Origin: Methanoculleus marisnigri JR1
GTDB lineage: Archaea; Halobacteriota; Methanomicrobia; Methanomicrobiales; Methanoculleaceae
Assembly (NCBI RefSeq): GCF_000015825.1
Contig: NC_009051.1
Span: 1,916,695-1,980,694, forward strand
DNA length: 64,000 nucleotides
Direction of reading: 5' to 3'
In this document: positions 7,643 through 16,037 of the stretch, piece by piece
How the letters are laid out: each line of letters opens with the position of its first letter
How positions within the stretch are numbered: the stretch's first letter is position 1
The notes under the pieces: generated by a model
Seen by the model: only the letters and a program-made list of their open reading frames with translations
Told to the model about the DNA's origin: nothing
Databases searched by the model: none
Program-made: the position numbers and the translations under genes

Positions 7643-9232
7643 TTACTCGAACCGTTTCGGATCGGTCTCGATATCGACGACGACGGGCACATTCATCCGG
7701 ATAGCCTGGAGAACCGCATCCGCAAGGTCCTGTGGCCGGGCCACCCGTATCCCGGCACCGCCGCAGGCCTCCGCATACGCCACGAAGTCCGGATTCGTGA
7801 GTTCGGTGCCGTAGGGCGGATAGTTCGCCTCCCTCTGCTCCTCCCGGATCATGGCAAGTTCGTGGTTGTTCATGATCGCGACGACGATGGGGAGATCGTA
7901 CTTGACCGCCGTGACGAAGTCGGCCATGACCATCGAGAATCCCCCGTCCCCGGTGATGCAGACGACGGTCGCATCGGGGTAGGCGAGTTTCGCCGCAATC
8001 GCCCCGGGGAGCCCGAACCCCATCGTCCCGAGGTAGCCGGACATCGCGAACCGCTGCCGCTTCATCCGGAAGTTCCTCCCGAACCACCACTGGTTCTCCC
8101 CGACGTCGAGGGAGATGACCGCGTCCTCCGGAAGGGTCTCGGAGAGGACTTTCATGATGTAGGGCGGGCGGATGGGGACCGCCTCCGGGTCGGCCTCCCG
8201 GTCGAGCTGGTTGAGCCATTCCTGCTTCTGCCCGGCAAGCCACGCCCCGACCTCCGTGTCCTCCCGCGGCCTGACCCGTTCCCGAATCATCGGTATGGCA
8301 ACGGCGCAGTCGCCATAGACCCCTGCCGCGAGCGGGTGTTTGCCGAGCTGGAGTGGGTCGATATCGATATGGACGGCCCGCTTCTCACCGGGGATCCCGG
8401 TGAAGTCGGAGAAACTCGCCCCGCAGGCGATCACGACGTCCGACTCCGCGACGAGCCTCTCGGCGTGCGGCGTCCCGAGCGGCCCGTGCACCCCGGCGAT
8501 CCACTCGTTCTCGTCGGGGAGGATGCCCTTCGCCCGGAAGGTGGTGACGATAGGCGCCCGGATCGTCTCTGCAAGATCGAGGACCGCTCCCGCCGCACGC
8601 ATGGCGCCGAATCCCGCGAGGATGACCGGCCGTGCGGCGCCGTCGATCGCCTCCGCCGCCGCCCGGACAGCCTCGTCGGTCGGGGCCGCCGTGACCGAGG
8701 AGAGGCAGGTCTCGCGTTCGCAGTAGGCAGGCTCGAGCGCCTCCCTCTGGATATCGTTCGGGAGGGACAACTGGGCGACGCCGCGGCCGACGATCGCGTA
8801 CCGGAGCGCCCGGGTGAGGAGTTTGACCGCCGTCGACGGGTCGGCGACGGTGTTGTTGAAGACCGCTATCGGGCGGAAGAACGCGTCCTGGTCGATCTCC
8901 TGGACGCCGCCGGGGCCGGCGTACTGCGCCTGCACCTGCCCGTTCAGGGAGAGCACGCTCGCCCGATCTTCCTTCGCGTCATACAGGCCGGTGGCGAGGT
9001 TCGTCGCCCCCGGCCCGGCGATGGTCAGGCAGACGGCGACTTTCCCCGTGAACTTGTTGTAGGCCGAGGCCGCGAGCGCCGCGGTCTGCTCGTGCCGGAC
9101 GACGACATAGTGCGCATCCGGGTTCCTCCTGACCGCGTCCACGAGCGGGAGCGACGATGAGCCGGGGATGCCGAAGTACAGGGTGATCCCCCAGGCCGCG
9201 AGCTCCGAGACCAGCACGTCGGCCACGGTCAT
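7643..9232 (-). CDS. Thiamine-diphosphate enzyme of the pyruvate oxidase/acetolactate synthase family
   Basis: About 529 residues with three domains: an N-terminal PYR domain containing the catalytic Glu (VRHEQTAALAASAYN), a central Rossmann-type domain, and a C-terminal PP domain with the ThDP/Mg motif GDGGFSMVMAD ending in MNN. It lacks features separating acetolactate synthase from pyruvate oxidase, so the substrate is uncertain. The start at 9232 (MTVADVLV) has a GGGGGTG site and leaves 10 bases after the rubredoxin stop; an upstream in-frame ATG at 9262 would overlap rubredoxin by 20 bases. Coupling to rubredoxin suggests a flavin- or iron-linked oxidase whose electrons pass to or from it (inference). 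Confidence 0.85.
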   Translation of the reverse strand: MTVADVLVSELAAWGITLYFGIPGSSSLPLVDAVRRNPDAHYVVVRHEQTAALAASAYNKFTGKVAVCLTIAGPGATNLATGLYDAKEDRASVLSLNGQVQAQYAGPGGVQEIDQDAFFRPIAVFNNTVADPSTAVKLLTRALRYAIVGRGVAQLSLPNDIQREALEPAYCERETCLSSVTAAPTDEAVRAAAEAIDGAARPVILAGFGAMRAAGAVLDLAETIRAPIVTTFRAKGILPDENEWIAGVHGPLGTPHAERLVAESDVVIACGASFSDFTGIPGEKRAVHIDIDPLQLGKHPLAAGVYGDCAVAIPMIRERVRPREDTEVGAWLAGQKQEWLNQLDREADPEAVPIRPPYIMKVLSETLPEDAVISLDVGENQWWFGRNFRMKRQRFAMSGYLGTMGFGLPGAIAAKLAYPDATVVCITGDGGFSMVMADFVTAVKYDLPIVVAIMNNHELAMIREEQREANYPPYGTELTNPDFVAYAEACGGAGIRVARPQDLADAVLQAIRMNVPVVVDIETDPKRFE

Positions 9233-9242
9233 GGCACCCCCT

Positions 9243-9440
9243 TCAGAGGTAATCTTCGTCATTTATCTCCCTCTCTTCTTCGCCGGCTCGCACGAACGCT
9301 TCCTTTCCCACGCTGCAGCGGGGACACCGCCAGTCACCGGGGAGCTCCTCGAAGAGCGTTCCCGGCGGTATCGCGGTGGCCGGGTCTCCTGCCTCCTCAA
9401 CATACTCGTAATCGCAGACACTGCAGACCCATCGTGCCAT
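9243..9440 (-). CDS. Rubredoxin
   Basis: A 65-residue protein with the four iron ligands in two knuckles: Cys6/Cys9 (WVCSVCDYEY) and Cys39/Cys42 (DWRCPRCSVGKE). The aromatic core and the GDPATAIPPGT loop are classic. The ATG at 9440 follows AGGAGTG. It is a one-electron carrier. In methanogens rubredoxin often works in oxygen and peroxide detoxification, and the FprA gene lies 1.2 kb away. The downstream ThDP enzyme starts within or just after this gene, so the two are probably one transcript. The tail past residue 48 is longer than in minimal rubredoxins and very acidic. Confidence 0.96.
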   Translation of the reverse strand: MARWVCSVCDYEYVEEAGDPATAIPPGTLFEELPGDWRCPRCSVGKEAFVRAGEEEREINDEDYL

Positions 9441-9611
9441 ATCGTCCACACTCCTAAGATGACTCTCCGGGCCGTAACCTCCTCCACGTATAAAAATGCC
9501 CCGCCGCCCGGGTGGTGGAGTCGCGGAGAGCAGGGCCGGCGGGTGCCGTGCCCCAACGATATAATACCAGGCAGACACCAACGGTATCGTTCCAGCCCAC
9601 GAGGAATCGCC

Positions 9612-10316
9612 ATGGAGATCAGAGAGATCCACCCCTTCGACCTGACGCCGGCGGAAGCGATCCGCATCCAGGAGAGGCTCCGGGAGCAGGTTCGCCGTTC
9701 CGGGGAAGCCGGGGAGGTCTCCCTCGTGGCCGGCACCGACGCCTCCTATGCAAAGGGTTCGGACGTCATCCACGCGGTCGTCGTCGCCCTCAGTTACCCC
9801 GATCTCACCGTCGTCGAGCGGGTCTCCGCCGCCGCCGTGACGACGTTCCCCTATATCCCCGGCCTCCTGACCTTCCGGGAAGGCCCCGCCCTCCTCGAGG
9901 CGTTCCGGAGACTGCGCTCCGAGCCGGACGTGGTCTTCTTCGACGGACAGGGGATTGCCCACCCCCGGGGGCTCGGCATCGCGAGCCACATGGGCGTCCT
10001 CCTGGACCGGCCCGCCATCGGGGTCGCGAAGAGCCTCCTTCTCGGCACGGCGGCCGAGCCCGCGGGGGAGAGGGGATCGACCGCCCCGATACTCCGCGAC
10101 GATGAGACGATCGGGATGGCAGTGCGGACGAGAGAGAGGGTGAAGCCCGTCTACGTCTCGGTGGGCCACCGGATCGATCTCGCGCAGGCGGTCGACCTCG
10201 TCCTCGCGACCGCACGGGGATACCGGCTCCCGGAACCGACCCGGCAGGCCCACCTCTTTGCAAACGCCGTCAGGAGGGGAGAAGGGCAGGCCACCCTCTC
10301 TTCCTCCACGAAATAG
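9612..10316 (+). CDS. nfi: Endonuclease V (deoxyinosine 3' endonuclease)
   Basis: A 234-residue protein with endonuclease V motifs: GTDASY with the catalytic Asp (near 43), PYIPGLLTFREGP, and FFDGQGIAHPRGLGIASHMG with the second Asp. The enzyme nicks DNA one phosphodiester 3' of deoxyinosine, starting repair of deaminated adenine. A TATA-like ATATAATA at about 9559-9566 precedes the ATG by about 46 bases. It stands alone between rubredoxin (divergent) and fprA. Confidence 0.95.
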   Translation: MEIREIHPFDLTPAEAIRIQERLREQVRRSGEAGEVSLVAGTDASYAKGSDVIHAVVVALSYPDLTVVERVSAAAVTTFPYIPGLLTFREGPALLEAFRRLRSEPDVVFFDGQGIAHPRGLGIASHMGVLLDRPAIGVAKSLLLGTAAEPAGERGSTAPILRDDETIGMAVRTRERVKPVYVSVGHRIDLAQAVDLVLATARGYRLPEPTRQAHLFANAVRRGEGQATLSSSTK

Positions 10317-10474
10317 AGCGAAACCGTTATCAGCGTTCGCGCCGGAGAGACGTCTGCCGGACGGCGCGGCAGAGATGCGCCGGGACGGTCGATACCCTAC
10401 GGAGGACGAAGTATGTCGAATATCATGATGAACCGTATGCCAGCCGGAACACACCCGACGGGGGCGAAGGAGTA

Positions 10475-11665
10475 ATGGCCGCACGCGAGATCGTGCCGGG
10501 CGTCTTTGCCGTCGGCGCCATTGACTGGGACCGCCGGCTCTTCGACGAACTGATCCCGCTCCCCGACGGCACCACCTACAACAGCTACCTGGTGCGGGGC
10601 AGCAAGAAGACAGCGCTGATCGACACCGTCGACCCGACGAAGACAGCGGAGCTCATGGGGAACCTGGAGTCGATCGGGGTCGAGAAGATCGACTACATCG
10701 TCTCCAGCCACGCCGAGCAGGATCACTCGGGCTCGATACCCGCAATGCTCGAACGGTTCGGCGACGCGAAGGTGGTGACGAACCAGAAGTGCCGCGACTT
10801 CCTGATCGACCTCCTCCATGTCCCCGAGGATCGGTTCATCGTCATCGGCGACGGCGATACGCTCGACCTCGGGGGAAGAATGTTCGAGTTCATCATCGCC
10901 CCCTGGGTTCACTGGCCGGAGACGATGCTGACCTACCTCAAGGAAGACCGGATCCTCTTCCCCTGCGACCTCTTCGGCTCGCACTACGCGACGAGTTCCC
11001 TCTACGTCCTCGACGAGGGCGTGGTCTACGAGTCCGCGAAACGCTACTACGCCGAGATCATGATGCCGTTCCGCTCGAGCATCAAGGCGCACCTTGCAAA
11101 ACTCGCGACACGCGAGATCGACGTGATCGCCCCGAGCCACGGGCCGGTATACGACCACCCGGCGTTCATCGTCGACGCCTACCGGGACTGGACGGGCGAC
11201 GCCGTGACGAATACGGTGGTGCTGCCGTACGTCTCCATGCACGGAAGCACCCAGGCGATGGTAGACCACTTCGTCGACGCCCTGATGAAGCGCGGCGTCG
11301 AGGTCCAGCCGTTCAACCTCCCGAAGACCGACACCGGCGACCTCGCAAAGGCGCTCGTGGACGCCGCAACGGTCGTGATCGGGGCGCCGACGGTCATCTT
11401 CGGCCCGCACCCGCAGGCGGTCTACGCTGCCTACCTCGCAAACCTCCTCCGCCCGAAGACCCGTTACGCGACGGTGATCGGGTCGTACGGCTGGGGCGGA
11501 AAGACGGTCGACACCATCGTGGAGATGCTCGGCCGGCTCAGGGTCGAGTTCCTCGATCCGGTCTACATCAGGGGTGCCCCGAAGGAGGAGAACTTCGCGG
11601 AGCTCGACCGGCTCGCCGACGAGATCGCAAAGAAGCACCGGGAGGCGGGGATCCTCTCCCCCTAG
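10475..11665 (+). CDS. fprA: F420H2 oxidase / A-type flavoprotein (flavodiiron protein)
   Basis: A 396-residue flavodiiron protein. The metallo-beta-lactamase-like half (1-250) carries the diiron ligands: H-x-E-x-D-H in SSHAEQDHSG, then His in WVHWPET, Asp in PCDLFGSHY and His in PSHGPVYD. The flavodoxin-like half (about 250-390) begins with SMHGSTQAMV, the FMN phosphate loop. In methanogens FprA reduces O2 to water using coenzyme F420H2 as donor, protecting oxygen-sensitive enzymes in the cytoplasm. The ATG at 10475 follows AAGGAG. Electron supply here could be F420H2 or the nearby rubredoxin. Confidence 0.95.
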   Translation: MAAREIVPGVFAVGAIDWDRRLFDELIPLPDGTTYNSYLVRGSKKTALIDTVDPTKTAELMGNLESIGVEKIDYIVSSHAEQDHSGSIPAMLERFGDAKVVTNQKCRDFLIDLLHVPEDRFIVIGDGDTLDLGGRMFEFIIAPWVHWPETMLTYLKEDRILFPCDLFGSHYATSSLYVLDEGVVYESAKRYYAEIMMPFRSSIKAHLAKLATREIDVIAPSHGPVYDHPAFIVDAYRDWTGDAVTNTVVLPYVSMHGSTQAMVDHFVDALMKRGVEVQPFNLPKTDTGDLAKALVDAATVVIGAPTVIFGPHPQAVYAAYLANLLRPKTRYATVIGSYGWGGKTVDTIVEMLGRLRVEFLDPVYIRGAPKEENFAELDRLADEIAKKHREAGILSP

Positions 11666-11766
11666 ACATCCCATCCTTTTTCGCGGTTGCCGCCCCGTAC
11701 CCGAACCGGCCAACCTGCACCGAAATCTTAACACGCCAGGATACCGACCAACCTTCGAGCTGAATC

Positions 11767-12789
11767 ATGCCCCCATCCGACTTCAAGAGGGTCATTGCCG
11801 AGTCGCCCTACGTCTTCGTCATCGGCGTCGCGGGAGACAGCGGGTCCGGAAAGACCACCTTCACCCGGGCGATCCGCGAGATCTTCGGGGACGACCTCGT
11901 CTCCACCATCACCATCGACGATTACCACAGATATGACCGCCAAGAGCGCAAAGTTCTCGGGATAACGCCGCTCGTCCCCGAGGCGAACCGGTTCGACCTC
12001 TTAGAAGAACATCTTGCCGAACTGAAGGCAGGCAGAACGATCGAGAAACCGGTCTACAACCACGATTACGGCCGGTTCGATCCCCCGGTGCCCTTCAGCC
12101 CCACGAAGATCCTGATCCTCGAGGGGCTGCACCCGTTCATCACCGGGACGCTTCGGGACCGGATCGACTTCAAACTCTACGTGGACCCGGACCCCGACGT
12201 CAAGCGTGCCTGGAAGATCAAACGCGATGTGGAGCGACGAGGCTACGCCCCCGAGGCCGTCCTCCGGGAGATGGAGGAGCGCAAACCCGACTACGAGCGG
12301 TACGTCGCGCCGCAGTGCCTGTTTGCGGATGCGGTCATCCGGATCGCCTTCTCGAAGTACGGTAGGGATGTGAGCGAGAAGCGCAACGTCTACCGCGTCA
12401 CCCTCTGCCAGAGCAGGCTTGATAAGAGCATCGGGGACGTCGACCTCTCCATCGACCTCTTCGGGCTCCTCTCGCTCTCCGAGCGCGACTTCATGGTCGA
12501 GTTCACCATCGAAGACGTCGGGGGGGAGGCGATGGGGGCGCTCACGTTCGACGGGGAGTTGAACGACGCCGTCGCGAGAAAACTGGAACGGAATATCGAG
12601 ATCCAGACGCAGGTGGAACCCATCGACCTCAGCCAGGACAGCGACTACCTGACGGCCGGGGATATGGCCCAGCTCATCCTCGCCTGGCGGATCATCAACC
12701 GGCGCATCTTCATCGAGAGCGCTCCGGGAGCGGGCGGGACCGGACGGACGGTGACCGGAAACAACGGACACGGATGCGGCCGAAGGTGA
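11767..12789 (+). CDS. prk: Archaeal phosphoribulokinase
   Basis: A 340-residue P-loop kinase of the PRK/uridine kinase family. The Walker A loop is VAGDSGSGKTTFTR (near 21-34), followed by TITIDDYHRYDR, a phosphoribulokinase signature, and LILEGLHPF as the Walker B region. Length exceeds uridine kinase (about 210) and fits the archaeal phosphoribulokinase described in Methanospirillum, where it makes ribulose-1,5-bisphosphate for archaeal Rubisco in the reductive hexulose-phosphate pathway. No Rubisco gene is in this window. The final ~20 residues are Gly/Arg-rich and may be a variable tail. Confidence 0.9.
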   Translation: MPPSDFKRVIAESPYVFVIGVAGDSGSGKTTFTRAIREIFGDDLVSTITIDDYHRYDRQERKVLGITPLVPEANRFDLLEEHLAELKAGRTIEKPVYNHDYGRFDPPVPFSPTKILILEGLHPFITGTLRDRIDFKLYVDPDPDVKRAWKIKRDVERRGYAPEAVLREMEERKPDYERYVAPQCLFADAVIRIAFSKYGRDVSEKRNVYRVTLCQSRLDKSIGDVDLSIDLFGLLSLSERDFMVEFTIEDVGGEAMGALTFDGELNDAVARKLERNIEIQTQVEPIDLSQDSDYLTAGDMAQLILAWRIINRRIFIESAPGAGGTGRTVTGNNGHGCGRR

Positions 12790-12869
12790 TTTTAGCCCCA
12801 TTGATCCCCCGGAAATTCGAACGGCCGCACAGGAGAAAGTAGATAAGAGCGCCCGGAGAACGTGTAACG

Positions 12870-14327
12870 ATGGATAGGATCGAGCAGTTCTCGATCATCG
12901 CAGCAGACATCGGCAGCATCTTCAAGTACATGAGCATCGCCACGGCGCTGCCTCTTGTCGTGGCGGTGATCTATGGGGAGTGGGATATGATCCTGCCCAT
13001 GGTCTCCGTCCCTGTCGTCCTCTTTATCCTCGGGATGTTTCTTCTCCAGGTACCCCGCGAGGATCGCGAGGCCCCCCTATCCGCCGCCCTCATGGCGGTC
13101 GCCCTGATCTGGCTGATCATCGCGCTGGTGAGCGCACTCCCGTTCTGCCTCGGACTCGGCGTCCCATACCTCGATGCCGTCTTCGAGGCGATGTCCGGGT
13201 GGACGGACACCGGCCTGACAATGATGCGGTCGGTCGAAGAGATGCCCCGGACGCTCCTTTTCTGGCGGTCGCTGATGCAGTGGCTCGGCGGCATCGGGAT
13301 CGTCGCCTTCACCGTCGCGATGGCCTCGAGAACCGGGCTGACCCAGTTCCGCCTCTACCGGTCGGAAGGTCGCTCGGAAGCGCTGATGCCGAGCGTCGTC
13401 GCGACGGGGTTTGAGATGTGGAAGATCTACCTGGCGCTGACCGCCGCTTCGATCGGCCTCATCCTGCTCTCGGGAGTGCCGGTCTGGGACGCGGTGAACA
13501 TCGCCCTCGTCGCCATCGCCACCGGCGGGTTCTCCGTCCACTCGGCGGGGATCCCGTTCTACAACAACCCGCTGCTCGAAGTCCTCATCGTCCCGGTCAT
13601 GATCGCCGGCGCCCTCCCGTTCAAGCTCTACTACCTCCTCTATCGCCAGAAAGACACGAGGTTCTTCGGCGACCAGCAGGCACGTCTCCTTCTCATGCTC
13701 ATCGCGCTCGGGATCCTCGTGATAGCGTGGGACCTCGTCACGCTCACCGCAACCGATCTCCCCACGGCCGTCCGCCAGGCGCTCTTCATGGCTACCGCGG
13801 CAGCCACCAGCACCGGGTTCCAGGTCGCTTCCCCGAACGAGTGGGCGAGCGTGACCGTTCTCTTCCTCGCGATGCTGATGGTGATCGGCGGAGCATCCGG
13901 GAGCACCGCCGGCGGTATCAAACTCTCCCGGGTAGTTCTCGGGTTCCAGAGCCTGGTCTGGTGGTTCCGGCGGATGTTCGTCTCCGGGAAGGTGCTCGTG
14001 CCATTCAAGTACGACGGCAAGGTGATCCCGAAGAACGTCGCCGACCTCGAGGTCTCGCGGAACATGCTGACGATCATGCTCTACTTTTTGATCATCTTCG
14101 TCGCCACGATACTGGTGATGCACCTGCAGCCGACGTCTTTTGATTCGAGCAACGTGATCTTCGAGGTCGTCACCGCGATGTGCAACAACGGCATATCGAC
14201 GGGGTTCGTCTCGCCCGATATGGAGGCTCCGGCGAAGGGCCTCTTCATCCTGATCATGTGGATCGGGCGACTTGAGGTCATTCCGGTGATCATGCTCGTC
14301 ATGGGTCTCTTCAAGCGGTCCGACTGA
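12870..14327 (+). CDS. trkH: Trk-type potassium uptake protein, membrane subunit
   Basis: A 485-residue polytopic protein of the TrkH/KtrB superfamily with four repeated M1-P-M2 units. Selectivity-filter-like sequences are visible: AMSGWTDTGLTMM (near 110), AIATGGFSVHSAG, ATAAATSTGFQVA and AMCNNGISTGFVSP, the last near the C-terminus. The gating-loop segment GGASGSTAGGIKLSR is also typical. It forms the ion-conducting part of a K+ uptake system; the cytoplasmic regulatory partner (TrkA-like RCK protein) is not adjacent. The start MDRIEQFS at 12870 is the only reasonable one. Confidence 0.94.
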   Translation: MDRIEQFSIIAADIGSIFKYMSIATALPLVVAVIYGEWDMILPMVSVPVVLFILGMFLLQVPREDREAPLSAALMAVALIWLIIALVSALPFCLGLGVPYLDAVFEAMSGWTDTGLTMMRSVEEMPRTLLFWRSLMQWLGGIGIVAFTVAMASRTGLTQFRLYRSEGRSEALMPSVVATGFEMWKIYLALTAASIGLILLSGVPVWDAVNIALVAIATGGFSVHSAGIPFYNNPLLEVLIVPVMIAGALPFKLYYLLYRQKDTRFFGDQQARLLLMLIALGILVIAWDLVTLTATDLPTAVRQALFMATAAATSTGFQVASPNEWASVTVLFLAMLMVIGGASGSTAGGIKLSRVVLGFQSLVWWFRRMFVSGKVLVPFKYDGKVIPKNVADLEVSRNMLTIMLYFLIIFVATILVMHLQPTSFDSSNVIFEVVTAMCNNGISTGFVSPDMEAPAKGLFILIMWIGRLEVIPVIMLVMGLFKRSD

Positions 14328-14372
14328 AGGGGTCGTGCCGCGGAGGGGCCGCGAAAAAAAAGAACCAGCCGG

Positions 14373-14993
14373 TTACTCCGGCAGGTAATGAAGGTATAGG
14401 TCGTCCACCGTCGCCCAGTCCCCACCGTTCTTTGCGAGCAGGTCCATGTAGGTGTGAACCTCCGGGGCGTACTTCTTCAGGACCGCGGGGGAGGTGTGGT
14501 AGAGCATGAAGGCCTCGGCGAAGATCGCCGCCTCCTTCTCCTCACCTGCGGGTGCGGTGATCCGGGCCAGGTAGGTGCCCGGGTTTTCGGCAAGCGCCGC
14601 AAACGCCTTACTCTCCCCAAACCCCATCGTGTGATAGACACGGTAGCCCACCTGCTGGACAAAGACCTCGTCGGCTCGCGCCGGATCCCTGTCCGATCGG
14701 ATATAGATGGCGTTCTCCTCGGCGACGTAGATTCCGCTCACGCTCCCGGACGCATCCTGCTGCCTGAACACCTCGCTCCTGCTGTCGATGTAGACAGTGA
14801 GGTTCTCCATAAACTCTTCCCGGATTTTGGTACTCTGCTGCAGCACCAGGGCCTCCGCAAGTGCCGCTTCGGTGCCGCTCCCATCCCTGTTTTCCAGACG
14901 GAAACCGGCAACCGGGCTCACTGAGAAGGCCGAACAAACGACGATGATGAGAACAATCGCCGCAACCAACCGTGATCGGAATCGTGGGTCCAT
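14373..14993 (-). CDS. Secreted protein with degenerate zincin-like fold
   Basis: A 206-residue protein. The start at 14993 (MDPRFRSRL) gives a clear signal peptide: a basic N-terminus, then VAAIVLIIVVCSAFSV and an APVAG-type cleavage region. No lipobox. The C-terminal half resembles gluzincin peptidases of the lethal-factor type: EVFVQQVGYRVYHTMG sits where HExxH would be, and FAEAFMLYHTSPAVL matches the downstream FAE(A/S)F segment that supplies the third ligand. Because the two His of HExxH are absent, I infer a catalytically dead or altered homologue acting outside the membrane. Family assignment is by pattern only. Confidence 0.6.
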   Translation of the reverse strand: MDPRFRSRLVAAIVLIIVVCSAFSVSPVAGFRLENRDGSGTEAALAEALVLQQSTKIREEFMENLTVYIDSRSEVFRQQDASGSVSGIYVAEENAIYIRSDRDPARADEVFVQQVGYRVYHTMGFGESKAFAALAENPGTYLARITAPAGEEKEAAIFAEAFMLYHTSPAVLKKYAPEVHTYMDLLAKNGGDWATVDDLYLHYLPE

Positions 14994-15150
14994 CGTTTTC
15001 CCTCTGCTTGACAAGAGTTTCAAACTGACCATTATATACTTTTCCAATTTTAAAAAACGAATTATAAACGTCCGATTATCAAAATGGAGTAGAGTAACAA
15101 ATGCTTAATGAGAAGAGTCGTGCAGAGAGGACAATCCAACCACAACAAAG

Positions 15151-15160
15151 CATATATAAC
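15151..15160 (+). promoter_or_regulatory. TATA-like element upstream of nitrogenase-like H gene
   Basis: CATATATAAC lies about 60 bases before the ATG at 15219 in an AT-rich spacer (15000-15160). An archaeal start site about 25 bases downstream would give a leader of roughly 35-40 bases. Assigned from position and composition. Confidence 0.5.
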
Positions 15161-15218
15161 TCCGCGCCGTGAACGCCATCCGACACCTAATTACCCATGC
15201 AAGCGCATAGTAGATGCA

Positions 15219-16037
15219 ATGAAACAGATCGCCCTCTACGGGAAGGGGGGAATCGGGAAATCCACCACTGCGGCGAACCTGTCGGCAGCACTCGCGGGAG
15301 AAGGGCTCGATATCCTGCAGATCGGCTGCGATCCGAAGCACGACAGCACCCGCATGCTGATGCACGGGACCTGGATCCCGACGGTCCTCGATCTCATCCG
15401 GGAGCGCGGAGACGAGAAGATAACCGTCGACGACGTGGTCTACCGGGGCTTTCGGGGCGTCCGCTGCGTGGAGGCCGGAGGGCCCGAGCCCGGGATCGGG
15501 TGCGCCGGCCGGGGGATCATCGCGACGTTCCAGCTCCTCGAACGCCTGAACGCCCTCAAGGGCGACGTGATCGTCTACGACGTCCTGGGTGACGTCGTCT
15601 GCGGCGGGTTTGCGATGCCGATGCGCGAGGGCTACGCCCAGGAGATCTACCTGGTCACCTCCGGCGAGTTGATGTCCATCTACGCGGCAAACAACATCGC
15701 AAAAGCCATTGCGCGGCTCTCGCGCCGGGTGCGGAGCAGGTGCACGCTCGGGGGCGTGATCTGCAACGCAAAGAACATCGAAGGCGAGCGGGAACTCGTT
15801 GACGAGTTCGCCCGCCGGATCGGCTCCCGGCTCATCGCCTACATCCCCCGCTCGAGGATCGTCCAGGTCGCGGAGCTGCAGAAACAGACGGTCGTCGAAT
15901 ACGCCCCCGAATCCGACCAGGCGGCGGTCTACCAGGAACTCGCGCGGACGGTCTACGGAAACGAGACGACGAGCATCCCCACACCTCTCGAGATGGATGA
16001 ACTCGAATCCTTCGCCCTCGAATTCGTCCAGGTTTGA
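15219..16037 (+). CDS. Nitrogenase iron protein-like reductase (NifH/BchL/CfbC superfamily)
   Basis: A 272-residue ATP-dependent reductase. The P-loop is [11 protein letters not shown] (7-17), and the two Cys that bridge a 4Fe-4S cluster across the homodimer are present: Cys95 in [10 protein letters not shown] and Cys128 in [14 protein letters not shown]. The segment [11 protein letters not shown] (35-44) is the form I associate with BchL rather than NifH or CfbC, which normally have DPKADST. It should pass electrons to a component-1 partner with ATP hydrolysis. The next gene overlaps it by 41 bases and is such a partner. Substrate is unknown. F430-pathway CfbC cannot be excluded but the two partner genes argue against it. 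Confidence 0.88.
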
